64,000 nt of DNA from Bifidobacterium adolescentis ATCC 15703. GTDB taxonomy: Bacteria > Actinomycetota > Actinomycetes > Actinomycetales > Bifidobacteriaceae. The stretch covers positions 1,357,946-1,421,945 of the forward strand of contig NC_008618.1 of assembly GCF_000010425.1 (NCBI RefSeq), written 5' to 3'. Made by a program: the position numbers and the translations under genes. This document shows, piece after piece, positions 1 to 10,166 of this stretch; the stretch's first letter is position 1; every line of letters starts with the position of its first letter. The notes beneath the pieces were generated by a model. It made no database searches. It was not told the DNA's origin and saw only the letters and a program-made list of their open reading frames with translations.

Positions 1-1
1 T

Positions 2-1126
2 GGCATCTGCTCACGCGCGCAGATCGCCAAAGCCATCAAGCTCACTCCGGCGGCAATCACCAAAATCACCGCGAAACTGCTGGCGCAGGGCATCATCGAC
101 GAAACCGGCGACATGGACGGAGACAAGAACCGCCGTTCCATCGGCCTGAATCTCAATTGTGCCAAATACCACATCATCGGCGTGAAGTTCGCCCGCAGTC
201 TGGTGCAAATCGCGGTCTTCGACCTCAAGTGCAACCGTATCTTCCTGTCCGACTTGCCTACCGTCAGCGAAGAGCACATCCCCGAAACGGTGGAGCGCAT
301 TCGAGATACCGTACGCCAGCTCATCAAGGACGACCCCAGCATCGTGGCCGTCGGCATGGCGGTTCCGGGGCCCTATTTAAAGGACGAAGGACGCACCGCT
401 TTGGTCTCCTCCATGCAGGGCTGGAGGCAAATCAACTTCATCGACGAATTCAGCAACGCATTCAGCGTCCCCGTGTTCGTCGAACAGGACGCCCGCGCCG
501 GCGCGCTGGCGCAGTTCCTGTTCAATCCGGAACTGTCGGAAGGTTCCCTCGCCTACTATCTGCTTGGCGAAGGCATCGGCCTCGGAGTCATCGACAACGG
601 CACCATCTACTACGGCGAGCACGGCACCGCCACGGAAATCGGACACGTCTCCATCGACGTGAACGGCAAGCCATGCGACTGCGGCAATGTCGGATGCCTG
701 GAACGCTACTGCTCCGCCAACGCCATCCACGAACAACTCAACGCCAACCCGAGCATCGTTCCCGGATGCGAGACGATGACGCATGCGCAGGCTTGCGCAG
801 CACTGTTCGCCAAGGCGAACGCGGGAGACGAGACCGCGACGCTTCTGATGCTCGATGTTGCCCGATACGTTGGGTACGGCGCGGTCACCATCATCAACGC
901 TTTCAATCCGACACACATCGTTCTTGGAGACATCATCGCGCAAGCCGGCCAGCCGTTGCTCGACGAAGTCACACAAGTCGTGCGCGAACGCACGATCCCC
1001 GAAATCGGGCGCAACACCCGAATCACCCTGTCCGCCCTGCCCACCGACGCCACCGTTACCGGTGCCGCCGCCGTGGCCATCACCAATTTTCTGGAACATC
1101 CATCGATGTTCTTCGACGTCGCATAG
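2..1126 (+). CDS. ROK family transcriptional regulator (5' end outside window)
   Basis: This is the C-terminal part of a ROK-family sugar repressor/kinase-like protein. The frame is open from the first bases, and the residues before the first Met read as the recognition half of a winged helix-turn-helix (CSRAQIAKAIKLTPAAITKI), so the gene begins upstream. The ROK body follows, with the zinc-binding signature CDCGNVGCLE and the DNPR-free sugar-binding core of the family. ROK repressors usually sense a sugar or sugar phosphate and control a neighbouring catabolic operon. Here a fructokinase follows after 30 bp on the same strand, so co-transcription and a role in sugar uptake or use is a reasonable inference. 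The effector is unknown. The HTH argues for a regulator rather than a glucokinase. Confidence 0.9.
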   Translation, partial: GICSRAQIAKAIKLTPAAITKITAKLLAQGIIDETGDMDGDKNRRSIGLNLNCAKYHIIGVKFARSLVQIAVFDLKCNRIFLSDLPTVSEEHIPETVERIRDTVRQLIKDDPSIVAVGMAVPGPYLKDEGRTALVSSMQGWRQINFIDEFSNAFSVPVFVEQDARAGALAQFLFNPELSEGSLAYYLLGEGIGLGVIDNGTIYYGEHGTATEIGHVSIDVNGKPCDCGNVGCLERYCSANAIHEQLNANPSIVPGCETMTHAQACAALFAKANAGDETATLLMLDVARYVGYGAVTIINAFNPTHIVLGDIIAQAGQPLLDEVTQVVRERTIPEIGRNTRITLSALPTDATVTGAAAVAITNFLEHPSMFFDVA

Positions 1127-1156
1127 CACGCCGCCCACCAAAGAAAGGAACCACCC

Positions 1157-2056
1157 ATGTCCAAGCCAATCGTCATCGCCCTCGGTGAAATCCTGTGGGA
1201 TATGCTCCCCACCGGCAAGCGCGCCGGCGGCGCTCCCGTCAACTTCGCCTACCACGCGTCCCAGAACGGCGCAGAAAGCTACGCCATCAGCGCCGTCGGT
1301 AACGACGAGCTGGGCGCCGAGCTGCTCAACGATGCGCACAAGGCCGGCATCAACACGCTGGTGCAGACCAACGAATACCCGACCGGCACCGTCGCCGTGG
1401 CACTGACCAACGGCATTCCGGAATACACCATCGTGCAGAACGTGGCTTGGGACCACATCGGCTACACCGACGAACTCGCCGAGGCCGTGTCCAAGGCCGA
1501 CGCCATCTGCTTCGGCACGCTGGGTCTGCGTTCCCAGGAATCGCATGACACCATCATCAAACTGCTCCAGCATGCCAAGGAAGGCGCGCTGAAGTTCTTC
1601 GACATCAACCTGCGCGCCAACTTCTACTCCAAGGAGCTGATCGAGGAGCTGCTGGGATACGCCAACATCTTCAAGATCAACGACGACGAGCTCATCATGA
1701 TGCGTGAGATGTTCTCCATTCCGGAGGGCAACGACGAAGAGGCCTGCAAGTGGTTCATGGATCGCTTCGATCTGGAGTACACCATCCTGACCGGCGGCGC
1801 GACCTTCAGCACCATCATCGCCAAGGACGGCGAGACCTCCACTCTGCTGACCCCGCATGTCGAGGTGGCCGACACCGTCGGAGCCGGCGATTCCTTCTCC
1901 GGCTCCTTCACCGGCAAGATCCTGTCCGGTGCCTCCCTCAAGGAAGCGCATCGCGCGGCCGTGAACACCGCCGCCTACGTGTGCACCAAGGAAGGAGGCT
2001 GGCCGGCCTACCCGACCGAAGGCGTTCCGGATTACCTCGCCGCAGCAGCCAAGTAA
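1157..2056 (+). CDS. Fructokinase (PfkB family)
   Basis: 299-residue PfkB-family sugar kinase, the usual length for fructokinases. The N-terminal substrate-binding signature GGAPVNFAYH lies at about residues 24-33. The C-terminal PfkB signature DTVGAGDSFSGSF lies at about 239-251, with Asp245 as the expected catalytic base next to the anion hole. It should phosphorylate fructose with ATP in the cytoplasm; in bifidobacteria the product enters the fructose-6-phosphate phosphoketolase pathway. The ATG is preceded by AAAGAAAGGAACC, a good ribosome binding site. It lies 30 bp after the ROK regulator and ends in a strong terminator. Fructose specificity is inferred from similarity; another hexose is possible. 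Confidence 0.85.
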   Translation: MSKPIVIALGEILWDMLPTGKRAGGAPVNFAYHASQNGAESYAISAVGNDELGAELLNDAHKAGINTLVQTNEYPTGTVAVALTNGIPEYTIVQNVAWDHIGYTDELAEAVSKADAICFGTLGLRSQESHDTIIKLLQHAKEGALKFFDINLRANFYSKELIEELLGYANIFKINDDELIMMREMFSIPEGNDEEACKWFMDRFDLEYTILTGGATFSTIIAKDGETSTLLTPHVEVADTVGAGDSFSGSFTGKILSGASLKEAHRAAVNTAAYVCTKEGGWPAYPTEGVPDYLAAAAK

Positions 2057-2084
2057 GCGTATCTTCTCCTTTCATCATCACCGA

Positions 2085-2124
2085 TTCCGCATGCCGTCAA
2101 ATAACGGCATGCGGAATTTTTTTT
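2085..2124 (+). terminator. Rho-independent terminator after the fructokinase gene
   Basis: A perfect 13-bp stem (TTCCGCATGCCGT / ACGGCATGCGGAA) with a six-base loop is followed by eight T residues. It closes the ROK regulator-fructokinase unit and isolates it from the tmRNA gene downstream. Confidence 0.95.
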
Positions 2125-2247
2125 ACCGGTTTTGCGAAGTTTCGTCGGTATGATGAATCGCCGATAGCATAATTTGGTTTGTCGGATAAACCGTGGTATC
2201 TTGAAATGTCTGGCTATAAAGCTGGAAGGTTTGATAATTCAATATTT

Positions 2248-2641
2248 GGGGATGATCGGTTTCGACGGTGACCTGTTCGTCGCAGGGAAGCGTGCCGAGA
2301 ACGTAGGGTCCGCTCGTGGATGCCCCCTACAAAAGAATAAGTGCTAAATCTAACCGCACTGAGTTCGCTCTCGCTGCCTGAGCTTCGCGCCAGGATTAAC
2401 CAGTGAGCAGCCGCTCCGTTCACTCCCCCTCGTCTTTGGGGGGATGTTGAGCGTCGTTTAGAAGACTTGCCTTACCGGCTGAGCCACAGGGCCGGCAAGG
2501 GACTTTTACTGTAGATATGCTCGCCATCAGTTGTCTGCGACATCGATGGGGGCAGAAAAACCGCCGCACGGCCAGCAGACTACGCACGTAGAAGACTGAG
2601 GGTTCGGTCATCGGACCGGGGTTCGATTCCCCGCATCTCCA
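2248..2641 (+). ncRNA. ssrA: Transfer-messenger RNA (tmRNA)
   Basis: tmRNA rescues ribosomes stalled on broken mRNAs and adds a degradation tag. The 5' end GGGGATG pairs with the 3' end CATCTCC to form the tRNA-like acceptor stem, and GGTTCGATTCC near the 3' end is the T-loop. The mRNA-like part encodes GCT AAA TCT AAC CGC ACT GAG TTC GCT CTC GCT GCC TGA at 2343-2381, giving the tag AKSNRTEFALAA. Its hydrophobic ALAA end is the standard protease signal. CCA is not encoded after the discriminator base and must be added post-transcriptionally. The length of about 394 nt is typical of actinobacteria. The exact 5' end depends on RNase P processing and was placed by acceptor-stem pairing. Confidence 0.97.
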
Positions 2642-2648
2642 CGGATTG

Positions 2649-2674
2649 AAAGCCGCCAGAAATGGCGGCTTTTC
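2649..2674 (+). terminator. Terminator of ssrA
   Basis: AAAGCCGCCA, a GAAA tetraloop, and TGGCGGCTTT followed by more T residues form a 10-bp stem immediately after the tmRNA 3' end. Confidence 0.9.
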
Positions 2675-2931
2675 CTTTATTTCCAACGGTTTCCGCCACT
2701 TTTGCAATTCGCTGCAATTCACCCTTTATCGCGATATTTCTCAAAAACATGGGCAAAATGTGGGCACGAATCATGTGTCAGCAATGACGGCTTTCTGTAT
2801 TGGTAATCACATTTCTCGTTCGGTGAAACAGCGCATGTCGGCAGCAACGCCTCCGTATCATCGAAATAACCGTCCGGCGCCTTCCAATATTACAAGCCGC
2901 CGGCCAGCCAACCATCGAAAGGGACGATATC
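2675..2931. other. Non-coding stretch between ssrA and the split-barrel gene
   Basis: No convincing gene is seen in these roughly 260 bases. Short frames that run back into ssrA translate the T-arm and are artefacts. The segment contains short direct repeats (TTGCAATTCGCTGCAATTC near 2702; GGGCAAAATGTGGGCA near 2752). tmRNA 3' ends are common integration sites for mobile elements, so this could be an old attachment-site scar, but no integrase is visible. The promoter of the downstream gene is presumably here. Confidence 0.4.
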
Positions 2932-3336
2932 ATGGCGAAGCTTACAGAGGAAATGAAGGATTTCATCAGCAGCAATCTCGCTTGGGTGGCCACCATCGGC
3001 AAGGATGGACACGTCGATTTGGGGCCGAAAATGAGCACGTTCGTCATCGATGACACTCATATCGGCTATCACGAGCGTACCGCCGGTCAAATGTACCGTA
3101 ATCTGCTCGACGGCAGCGAACTGGTCATCGCAGTGGCCAATCTTGAGCAGAAGCGAGGTTATCGTTTCCGTGGCAACGTCACTCTGCATTCCGATGATGC
3201 GATCTACGATGAGCAGGTCGCCGTGGCCGAACATAACGGCACGAAGAAGCCCATGACCATTCCCGTTCTGGAGATCACGGAGATTCAGGACTTGACGCCA
3301 GGGGCGACCGCAGGCAAGACCATCGTCAAGGACTGA
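2932..3336 (+). CDS. Pyridoxamine 5'-phosphate oxidase-family FMN split-barrel protein
   Basis: 134-residue protein with the compact split-barrel pattern of the PNPOx-like superfamily. It opens with a helix (MAKLTEEMKDFISSNLAWVATI), then strands carrying GKDGHVDLGPKMSTFVIDD. It continues with RTAGQMYRNLLDG, the usual segment contacting the flavin phosphate, and KRGYRFRGNVTLHSDD. Family members bind FMN, or sometimes F420 or haem, and reduce or bind small molecules. The substrate cannot be read from the sequence, and it is too short to be a full PdxH. The ATG is preceded by GAAAGGGACG. It stands alone between tmRNA and the convergent dcw operon. Confidence 0.8.
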   Translation: MAKLTEEMKDFISSNLAWVATIGKDGHVDLGPKMSTFVIDDTHIGYHERTAGQMYRNLLDGSELVIAVANLEQKRGYRFRGNVTLHSDDAIYDEQVAVAEHNGTKKPMTIPVLEITEIQDLTPGATAGKTIVKD

Positions 3337-3380
3337 CGCCCGTTCAACGCATACGGCTAATACCATCCATCCAAACGCGG

Positions 3381-3434
3381 AAACGCGCTCTGGCCCTCCC
3401 TTGGAAAGAAGGTCCAGAGCGCGTTTCGTTTTTC
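3381..3434 (+). terminator. Terminator between the split-barrel gene and ftsQ
   Basis: A long hairpin with 13-bp arms (AAACGCGCTCTGG / CCAGAGCGCGTTT) is followed by CGTTTTTCT on the plus strand. It lies between convergent genes and may stop transcription from both sides, although the T-tract is better for the plus strand. Confidence 0.85.
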
Positions 3435-3501
3435 TGTCAAGACAAAAAGAGCTAGATCAAAGTATTTCCGCTCCGTCATGCAGTGACGTTGCGCAATAAC
3501 G

Positions 3502-4491
3502 CTATTTGATGATCGGTCTCAACGGCGCGGACACGTCCACGTTATGCTTGTCTCCAATCACGTTCGGATCATTGACGATCTTGTCCACCACCGCTTTCTT
3601 GAGCTTCAGGTCCGAGGAATCACCCCATACGATCACGCGGTCTCCCCCATTGAGTTCCGTGGTGATGGAATCCTGGGTCGCCGCGGTGACCTTGGTGATG
3701 GAGTTGCGCATCGATTCCGGCAGTGAGCTGAGAATCTTCAACGCTTCCTTGATAGGACGCCTAGACAGGCTCGCATCGACGTTCTGCACTTCGATGACGG
3801 GAATGCCTTCCACGGAAACGCCGCTGACGGAATTGAGCACGCGGCCCTTGCTGTCGACCGCCGTCATATGGTCCTCGCTGGTTTTGAGCATGGCCGCGGG
3901 TTTCTGCGCCTTGATCGTCACTTCAAGCGAGTTCGGCAGCTGTTTCTTCGACTTGGCTGACGTGACTCCCGGAATCGCCTTGATCTGCTTCTCCACGGCT
4001 CCATCCGAAACCAGGAACAACGATTTTCCGGACTGCTGCCTCGCGATGTCAAGCACCTGCGATTCACTCACCCATTCGTTGGCGCCGACCACGCTGATGT
4101 TGCCTGGCTCCAAACGGAACACCGACGAGAAGAGGAACAGCCAGACGACAGCTCCCAAAACCACGGCTACGACAAGACCGATGAGCACGCGCAGGACTAT
4201 GGCTCGCGCGCCGGCCTGACGGCGTTCCTTGAGCCGTTCGCCGAAATCAACCACTTTCGGACGTGTCATGATGCCGATCGTGCCGGTGGTCTCCTGCAGG
4301 GTTTTGGAAACCAGGTCCTCGCTTTGCAAACGTCGCGCGTCTACGAAGCCTTCGGCTTTTGAACGGTCCGCGTACCCTTCAATCGACCGTCCTTCGGCAT
4401 GCTCCGATGAGATGGACCGTCCGGAACGTCGTCCGCCCGACTGGTCCGTCTCCTGCACATCCTTGCCGGAACTGATGACCCGTCGAGCCAT
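3502..4491 (-). CDS. ftsQ: Cell division protein FtsQ
   Basis: Bitopic divisome protein that links FtsL/FtsB to the septal synthase. An N-terminal cytoplasmic region of about 95 residues is rich in charged residues. A single membrane helix follows (around residues 97-124, VLIGLVVAVVLGAVVWLFLF), then a POTRA domain beginning LEPGNISVVGANEWVSESQV and the FtsQ beta domain. The start chosen is the ATG at 4491, which overlaps the murC stop by one base (TGATG) and implies translational coupling. The open frame extends six codons further upstream. It is the last gene of the dcw operon here. In most actinobacteria ftsZ would follow, but here ftsZ is about 45 kb away. Confidence 0.9.
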   Translation of the reverse strand: MARRVISSGKDVQETDQSGGRRSGRSISSEHAEGRSIEGYADRSKAEGFVDARRLQSEDLVSKTLQETTGTIGIMTRPKVVDFGERLKERRQAGARAIVLRVLIGLVVAVVLGAVVWLFLFSSVFRLEPGNISVVGANEWVSESQVLDIARQQSGKSLFLVSDGAVEKQIKAIPGVTSAKSKKQLPNSLEVTIKAQKPAAMLKTSEDHMTAVDSKGRVLNSVSGVSVEGIPVIEVQNVDASLSRRPIKEALKILSSLPESMRNSITKVTAATQDSITTELNGGDRVIVWGDSSDLKLKKAVVDKIVNDPNVIGDKHNVDVSAPLRPIIK

Positions 4492-6056
4492 CAGCCCTCG
4501 CAATCCCAACGATGCGCTTCAAGAGCATGCAGGATGACCTCGTCCATCTGCGTGATGTCGCCGGCGCCTACGGTGAAGATGACGTCGCCATGATGCGCGC
4601 GCATCACCATCATCTGGGCCGCGGTGTGCATGTCTTCGACGCCACGGATCCAGTCCTTTGCCGGTTCATGCTCAAGCTTGAGCGCCTCGTCCACGATGGT
4701 GGCCGGAGTCACGTCGGGGAAATCCTCCTGCTTCTCGCGCGCGGGGAAGATGCCGGTAACGATGACGTCATCGGCCTTGGCAAGCGCCTGCGCGAATTCA
4801 GAGCTGAAGAAACGCGTGCGGGAGAACAGGTGCGGCTGGAAGATCACACGGATCTTGGACTGCGGGTAGCGGCGACGGGCCGCATCCAGCAGCGCAGCGA
4901 TTTCGGTCGGATGATGCGCGTAATCATCGACGACCGTCACTTGGCTGACGGTGCCACGGACCTGGAAGCGGCGTGCGGCACCGAGGAACGAGGTGACCGC
5001 CGCGGAGGCACGTTCGACGTCCATGCCCAACAGCGCGGCCGCGATAATCGCCGCGGAGGCGTTGCGTGCGTTGTGGATGCCGGGAACGGTAAGCGTCACT
5101 GCGATGCGGCGCTCCTCTTCGCCGATCAGTCCGCCCGGAATATGCAGCGTGAAATGTTCGGCTCCGCTTTCGGCGGTTTCGCTTTCCGATTCGATGCGTA
5201 CCAGCGTGGCACCGTTCAGGTCGCCCAATTCGGCGGCGTTCCGTGTTGAATAGACGATCGTGCGTCCGGCCACGGTGGCGTCAAGCGCACGTAGCACGGC
5301 AAGGTTGCCTTCGTCGTCGCCGCACATGATTACGGCTTTGGTGGCGTGTCCGGCATGGTCCACGAATGCGGCCCGATAGTTGTCCTGCGTGCCGTAGTGG
5401 TCAAGGTGGTCGGCTTCGGAATTGGTGATGATGGCGATTTGCGGATGGTATTTGGCGAAGCTGCCGTCCGATTCGTCGGCCTCGGCCACCAGCACGTTGC
5501 CCTTGCCGGCATGGCCGCCGTCCAAAATGGCACCGTCTTTGCCTTGGATGGAACCGCCGATGGCGTAGCTCGGATCGGCGAGCTCGCCTTCTCCGGCGTT
5601 CACGAGAATGTGCGCCAGCATGGAGCTGGTCGTGGTCTTGCCGTGGGCGCCGGCCACGGTCACCGCACGTTTCGCGTTCATCAGCAGGGCGAGGATGTCG
5701 CTGCGGTGCACGATGCGCTCCCCTGCCTCATGCGCGGCGACGATTTCCGGATTGTCCGGCTTGATGGCGCTGGAGAACACGACGGTGTTCTTGCCTTCGA
5801 CGTTCTTCGCCTGCTGGCCGAATTCGACGGTGATGCCGAGGCTTTGCAGACGGTCGGTTTTGGCGCTTGGCTCACGGTCCGAACCATCGACCTCGACACC
5901 CTGCTCATGCAGCATTTCAGCGAGCACACTCATGCCCGCGCCACCGATGCCGATGAAATGCGTGGCACCTAGGTCATGCACCGTCTCTTCAGGTGCGAAC
6001 GACGCATGGGTTGGGTCAAGAATTATGGTACCGGCTTCACGCTGGTTGTCAGACAC
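4491..6056 (-). CDS. murC: UDP-N-acetylmuramate--L-alanine ligase MurC
   Basis: 521-residue Mur ligase that adds the first amino acid of the peptidoglycan stem peptide (ATP + UDP-MurNAc + L-Ala), in the cytoplasm. A Rossmann-type substrate domain (FIGIGGAGMSVLAEML, residues 34-49) is followed by the P-loop GAHGKTT at 136-142. The central domain carries VAEADESDGSF and ITNSEADHLDHYG. The ligase C-terminal domain carries VVDDYAHHPTEIAALL and FQPHLFSRTR. All catalytic motifs are intact. It lies between murG and ftsQ and overlaps ftsQ by one base. Confidence 0.97.
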   Translation of the reverse strand: MSDNQREAGTIILDPTHASFAPEETVHDLGATHFIGIGGAGMSVLAEMLHEQGVEVDGSDREPSAKTDRLQSLGITVEFGQQAKNVEGKNTVVFSSAIKPDNPEIVAAHEAGERIVHRSDILALLMNAKRAVTVAGAHGKTTTSSMLAHILVNAGEGELADPSYAIGGSIQGKDGAILDGGHAGKGNVLVAEADESDGSFAKYHPQIAIITNSEADHLDHYGTQDNYRAAFVDHAGHATKAVIMCGDDEGNLAVLRALDATVAGRTIVYSTRNAAELGDLNGATLVRIESESETAESGAEHFTLHIPGGLIGEEERRIAVTLTVPGIHNARNASAAIIAAALLGMDVERASAAVTSFLGAARRFQVRGTVSQVTVVDDYAHHPTEIAALLDAARRRYPQSKIRVIFQPHLFSRTRFFSSEFAQALAKADDVIVTGIFPAREKQEDFPDVTPATIVDEALKLEHEPAKDWIRGVEDMHTAAQMMVMRAHHGDVIFTVGAGDITQMDEVILHALEAHRWDCEG

Positions 6057-6145
6057 GATTGCTCCTCGTAAATTGTTTTCAAGCTCATTTCATTATGGCC
6101 GCACCCATGGTCTCCCACGGGGTGCGGTCATGATTGTTCGGCCGG

Positions 6146-7327
6146 TTAATCAGCTGGCTGATCGATTAGCGCGAGCACGCGCTTCGCCATGACTTCGGCG
6201 GCGTCGCGGATGCCGTATTTCCACGCGTTGGCACCGTATCGGGACAGCTTGTCCGGATCGGCGAGCAGTTCCGGCACATGGCCACGGACCCAATCCGGGG
6301 TGAAATCGCCATCCGCCACCATCAAGCCCCCTTCCGCGTCGACCACGGGCTGCGCGTTGAAACGCTGCTCGCCATTGCCGATCGGCAGAGGCACGTAAAT
6401 CGCCGGCAGTCCCAAAGCCGTCAGCTCGCTGACCGTGCCGGCTCCGGAACGGCAGATGATCAGATCGGCGCAGGCGAACGCCAGATCGATGCGTTCCAGA
6501 TAGGGAGCCACACGGTAGTCGCCATCCGAAACGTGGTCGGGGCCAAGCTCGCCGAGCACGTCCTCTCCGGCGCTTACCGACACCAAGGAACGCACTTCGT
6601 CGTCTTTGCCCTTACCGGTCAGATGAATCACCTGGGCGTGCGCAAGCAGATCCTTGGCGGAAGCGGCCACAGCCCTGTTCACGTTCACCGCGCCCAAGGA
6701 TCCGCCGGTGATGACCACGAGCGGACGGTCCGGATCGACGCCAAGCTGCGCCGCGGCGGCTTTACGAGTGGCGGTACGGTCATGTTCCAGATCGGACGCC
6801 AATCGTGCGATTGCCGGACGAAGCGGCAGGCCCACGCGTTCGACTTCGACGCCCCTGCGTGGTTTCAGTCCTGGCTGGGCGTATGCGGCACCGATCATGG
6901 ACGCCCAACGCGCGCCCAGCTTGTTGGCCATGCCTGCGCGTGCGTTCTGTTCGTGAATCGCAATCGGAATGCCCATGCTGTGCGCGGCCGCGTATACGGG
7001 TGCGGACGTGTATCCGCCGAAACCGACGACCACTTGGGCCTGATGCCGGGTGAGGATGTCACGTACTTTGGCCTTCTCGGCCTTCCATTTGGCTGGAAAC
7101 TGCAGCGCAGCCTTGTTGGGCCTGCGCGGGAACGGCACTTTTTCGATGGTTTCCAGTTCGAAACCGGCCTGCGGAACCAAATCACGCTCCAGACCGACGG
7201 CGGTGCCCACCACCGCGATATCCGCTTCCGGTTCAAGCTCGCGAATCACATGCGCCACGGCGAGCAGAGGATTGACGTGGCCTGCCGTGCCGCCACCGGC
7301 AAGAACGATATGCTTCTGATTGCTCAT
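6146..7327 (-). CDS. murG: UDP-GlcNAc:lipid I N-acetylglucosaminyltransferase MurG
   Basis: Peripheral membrane glycosyltransferase that converts lipid I to lipid II. The glycine-rich N-terminal loop [10 protein letters not shown] lies at residues 11-20. The acceptor-side motif [14 protein letters not shown] follows, and the UDP-GlcNAc site is visible in [15 protein letters not shown] and [25 protein letters not shown]. The start at [10 protein letters not shown] gives 393 residues and puts the first beta strand at the N-terminus as in the family. The open frame continues 34 codons upstream, but that extension is basic and unlike MurG. It lies between ftsW and murC. Confidence 0.96.
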   Translation of the reverse strand: MSNQKHIVLAGGGTAGHVNPLLAVAHVIRELEPEADIAVVGTAVGLERDLVPQAGFELETIEKVPFPRRPNKAALQFPAKWKAEKAKVRDILTRHQAQVVVGFGGYTSAPVYAAAHSMGIPIAIHEQNARAGMANKLGARWASMIGAAYAQPGLKPRRGVEVERVGLPLRPAIARLASDLEHDRTATRKAAAAQLGVDPDRPLVVITGGSLGAVNVNRAVAASAKDLLAHAQVIHLTGKGKDDEVRSLVSVSAGEDVLGELGPDHVSDGDYRVAPYLERIDLAFACADLIICRSGAGTVSELTALGLPAIYVPLPIGNGEQRFNAQPVVDAEGGLMVADGDFTPDWVRGHVPELLADPDKLSRYGANAWKYGIRDAAEVMAKRVLALIDQPAD

Positions 7328-7448
7328 AATCCACGAGCTTAGCCCACCATGCGGCGGCAGGCCACGCGGCATACCGCCGCCGATGCAGATACTTACATTT
7401 CGTCTACGTTTCTTTTGCTTGCTTCGCAACTCGCATGACGGGAACCGA

Positions 7449-8702
7449 TTACAGTATGCGGTTCTCGGCTTTGACCTGCGGCTGCTCCTTCATCAGGCTG
7501 ATGGCCACGCCGGCGGCCCCCAGACACATGATAAGAGACGATCCGCCTGCTGATACGAACGGCATCGGCACGCCCATGACCGGCAGCAGGCTGACGACGA
7601 CGCCGATGTTGACAAACGCCTGGCCGACGATCCATACCGCGATGCACACCAACGCCATGGTGATGTACCGGTCGCGGACCTGCACGGCCACCATCAGCAT
7701 GCACCACGTCATGACGATGAACAGCAGAATCACCATGGCTGCTCCGACGAATCCGGTTTCCTCGCCGATGATGGCGAAGATGAAATCGTTGTGCGCTTCG
7801 GGAAGATAGCCCCATTTCTCGCCGGAATTGCCGATGCCGACGCCCAACAAGCCGCCGGATGCGATCGCGTATTTGCCGTGGACCGCCTGATAGCACACGC
7901 CCTGCAGGTCGGACGGAGAGCAGGTCCGGTAGGCCGCCATGATGCGGCCGAGTCGGTTGGGGCTGGTCAGAATGAATCCGACGATACCGCATATGCCAAG
8001 CAGCGCGGCTCCGGCAAGCCATTTGCCGGGGAATCCGCCAAGCAGCAATGCAATGCCGCCAATTGCGAGAATAATCAAGCCCGTACCAAGATCCTTGCCG
8101 GACATGACCAGGCAGAACGCGCACAGATAGCCGAGAATAAGCTTGGAGTACGCGCGGGGCGCGCCGACCTTCTTCACCTGCTTGCGCGCGTTGATCAGCT
8201 CGTTCGGCATCCAGATGCATAACGCCAGCTTGACGATTTCCGCGGGCTGCATGGTGAACACGCCCGGAATGCCGATCCATCCTTTGTTGCCGTTGACTTC
8301 GACGCCCAATGGCGTCAGTGTGGCGGCCTGCATGACCATGGCGCCAAGCAGGAACCAGAAGCTGATCTTTCGGTAGAAGCTGGCCGGCAGCATCATCGTG
8401 ATGAATGCTATGACCAGGCCGAACACGCAGTACATGCCCTGTTTCAGCGCCTGCGCCCATGGCGACTGCCCGTTGGCGATCATGTTCACCGAAGAGCTGG
8501 AGAACACCATGATCACGCCGAAGATCGTGAGGATGATCACGCATAGGCGGAATCCGTGGAAGCACCATAACGGGTTGGCGAGATTACGCGTTCCGCCGTT
8601 CTTCAACGGTTCTCGTGTCTGTGCCGCGGCGCCGTCCGTCATGTTCGGGCGGCTTGCGGAAGACGTGATGCTACGGCTGGCCTCAGGCTTCCCCATGCTC
8701 AT
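7449..8702 (-). CDS. ftsW: Septal peptidoglycan polymerase FtsW (SEDS family)
   Basis: 417-residue polytopic SEDS protein expected to polymerise lipid II at the septum together with the FtsI transpeptidase. About ten membrane helices are predicted. Recognisable SEDS segments are [49 protein letters not shown] and [22 protein letters not shown]. The C-terminal motif [31 protein letters not shown] is intact. An N-terminal cytoplasmic tail of about 40 residues is typical of actinobacteria. Its start lies inside the 3' end of murD (20-bp overlap), which supports translational coupling. A second start two codons in (MGKPEAS) is possible. Confidence 0.95.
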   Translation of the reverse strand: MSMGKPEASRSITSSASRPNMTDGAAAQTREPLKNGGTRNLANPLWCFHGFRLCVIILTIFGVIMVFSSSSVNMIANGQSPWAQALKQGMYCVFGLVIAFITMMLPASFYRKISFWFLLGAMVMQAATLTPLGVEVNGNKGWIGIPGVFTMQPAEIVKLALCIWMPNELINARKQVKKVGAPRAYSKLILGYLCAFCLVMSGKDLGTGLIILAIGGIALLLGGFPGKWLAGAALLGICGIVGFILTSPNRLGRIMAAYRTCSPSDLQGVCYQAVHGKYAIASGGLLGVGIGNSGEKWGYLPEAHNDFIFAIIGEETGFVGAAMVILLFIVMTWCMLMVAVQVRDRYITMALVCIAVWIVGQAFVNIGVVVSLLPVMGVPMPFVSAGGSSLIMCLGAAGVAISLMKEQPQVKAENRIL

Positions 8703-10125
8703 TCACCCAACGCTGAGCCTGCTGCGCGAACTGGTTTCCGCGATCGGCGTACGACTTGAACTGGTCCATGGACGCGCAGGCCGGAGCCATGAGCACCACA
8801 TCGCCGGATTGCGCGTAAGTGCCGGCAGCATCGATGGCGCGGGCCATGACGGTGTCGTTGTCCGTGGGATCGATGATGGACATGGGAATGTCGGGAGCGC
8901 TTGCCTTGAACGCGTCCAGCATTGGCTGCTGGTCCTTGCCGATGATGATGGCCGCCTTGATGGTGCGCGCCTGGTCGGCGACGAGCTGTTCGAAACGGCT
9001 TCCTTTGGCAAGTCCGCCGGCGATCCACACCACGGACTTGTCCGCGAAGCTGTTAAGCGACGCCTTGGCCGCATGCGCGTTGGTGGCTTTGGAGTCATCC
9101 ACGAAACGGATGGTGCCACCGTCGGACGTTTTGGCGACGGCGACGGTCTGGATGCGGTGGCCGCCCGGCGTGAACTGCTTGAGCGCGGCCAACGCCTTGT
9201 CTTTGTCTGCTCCGAGACCCAACACCAGCGCCAACGCGGTCAGGGCGTCGGCGAGCAGATGCGGGTAGACCGTGCCATCCGGCTCGGTCAGATGCGTGAA
9301 ATCGGTGACCTTCGCCACTTGGAACGGCTTTCCCGCTTCTCCGCCGGCAATGCCGGACATGTCGACGATCCAGCCATCTTTCACACCGATCTGCCCGTCC
9401 TTCGGCTCGGCCAACGTGAAGCCGATCCGGCGGCATTCCGGCGCGGTCTGGGCCGCGAACGCCAGTTTGGTGACGCGTTCGTCGTCGGCGTTGTAGACCA
9501 GCGCCTTCTTGACGTTGTGGAACACCTTCGCCTTGTCGGCGGCATAGTTCTCGATGCCGCCATGCCAATCGAGATGGTCGTCGGCGATGTTGGTGATCGC
9601 CGCGCAGTCGAGTTCCAGAGAATAGGTGAAATGCAGCTGGAACGAGCTCAGTTCGACGCAGAGCACGTCGTTCGCGGGGTCGACGGCGGCATGCGACACG
9701 GCTTTGCCGATGTTGCCGACGGCGGGAGCGGCCAGGCCGCATGCGGTCAGCATTTCGGAGGTCATTTCCGTGGTCGAGGTCTTGCCGTTGGTGCCGGTGA
9801 TGCCGATCCACTGCGCCGGCTTGCCGGTGGTGTTGCTGTTCACGCGCAGCTGCCAGGCCAGTTCGACTTCGCTCATGACCGGTATGTTGCGTTTCTGCGC
9901 CTCAAGGATGAATGGCGTGCGCGGGTTGAAGACCGGCGAGGTCATCACCATGTCGGTATTGTCCCAATCGATTTGGTCGAAGGAATGCAGGTCGGCGTCC
10001 GGCTTCTTCTCATCCACGCCCAGCACTCTGCCGGCACGGGAGCCCAGCACTTCCATCATGCTTTGCCCGGAGACACCGAGACCAGCCACGATTACGGTCT
10101 TGCCATCCATATTCATATCCATCAC
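8683..10125 (-). CDS. murD: UDP-N-acetylmuramoylalanine--D-glutamate ligase MurD
   Basis: 480-residue Mur ligase that adds D-Glu to UDP-MurNAc-L-Ala. The N-terminal Rossmann segment is [19 protein letters not shown] (residues 9-27). The P-loop [14 protein letters not shown] is at about 108-121. Central-domain signatures [32 protein letters not shown] and the C-terminal [17 protein letters not shown] are present. Catalysis is intact. The N-terminus holds several Met codons (MMDMNMDG), so the start is uncertain by a few residues. It follows mraY after a 73-bp spacer containing a hairpin, and its 3' end overlaps ftsW. Confidence 0.96.
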   Translation of the reverse strand: MMDMNMDGKTVIVAGLGVSGQSMMEVLGSRAGRVLGVDEKKPDADLHSFDQIDWDNTDMVMTSPVFNPRTPFILEAQKRNIPVMSEVELAWQLRVNSNTTGKPAQWIGITGTNGKTSTTEMTSEMLTACGLAAPAVGNIGKAVSHAAVDPANDVLCVELSSFQLHFTYSLELDCAAITNIADDHLDWHGGIENYAADKAKVFHNVKKALVYNADDERVTKLAFAAQTAPECRRIGFTLAEPKDGQIGVKDGWIVDMSGIAGGEAGKPFQVAKVTDFTHLTEPDGTVYPHLLADALTALALVLGLGADKDKALAALKQFTPGGHRIQTVAVAKTSDGGTIRFVDDSKATNAHAAKASLNSFADKSVVWIAGGLAKGSRFEQLVADQARTIKAAIIIGKDQQPMLDAFKASAPDIPMSIIDPTDNDTVMARAIDAAGTYAQSGDVVLMAPACASMDQFKSYADRGNQFAQQAQRWVNEHGEA

Positions 10126-10166
10126 CCTCCAATCGGAAACGTCATTTGCCGTGATAGCACACTTAT

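Noticed and set aside
2420-2774. Short minus-strand frames containing RGIEPRS-like peptides
   Set aside because: These peptides are the translated T-arm of the tmRNA, a common annotation artefact.
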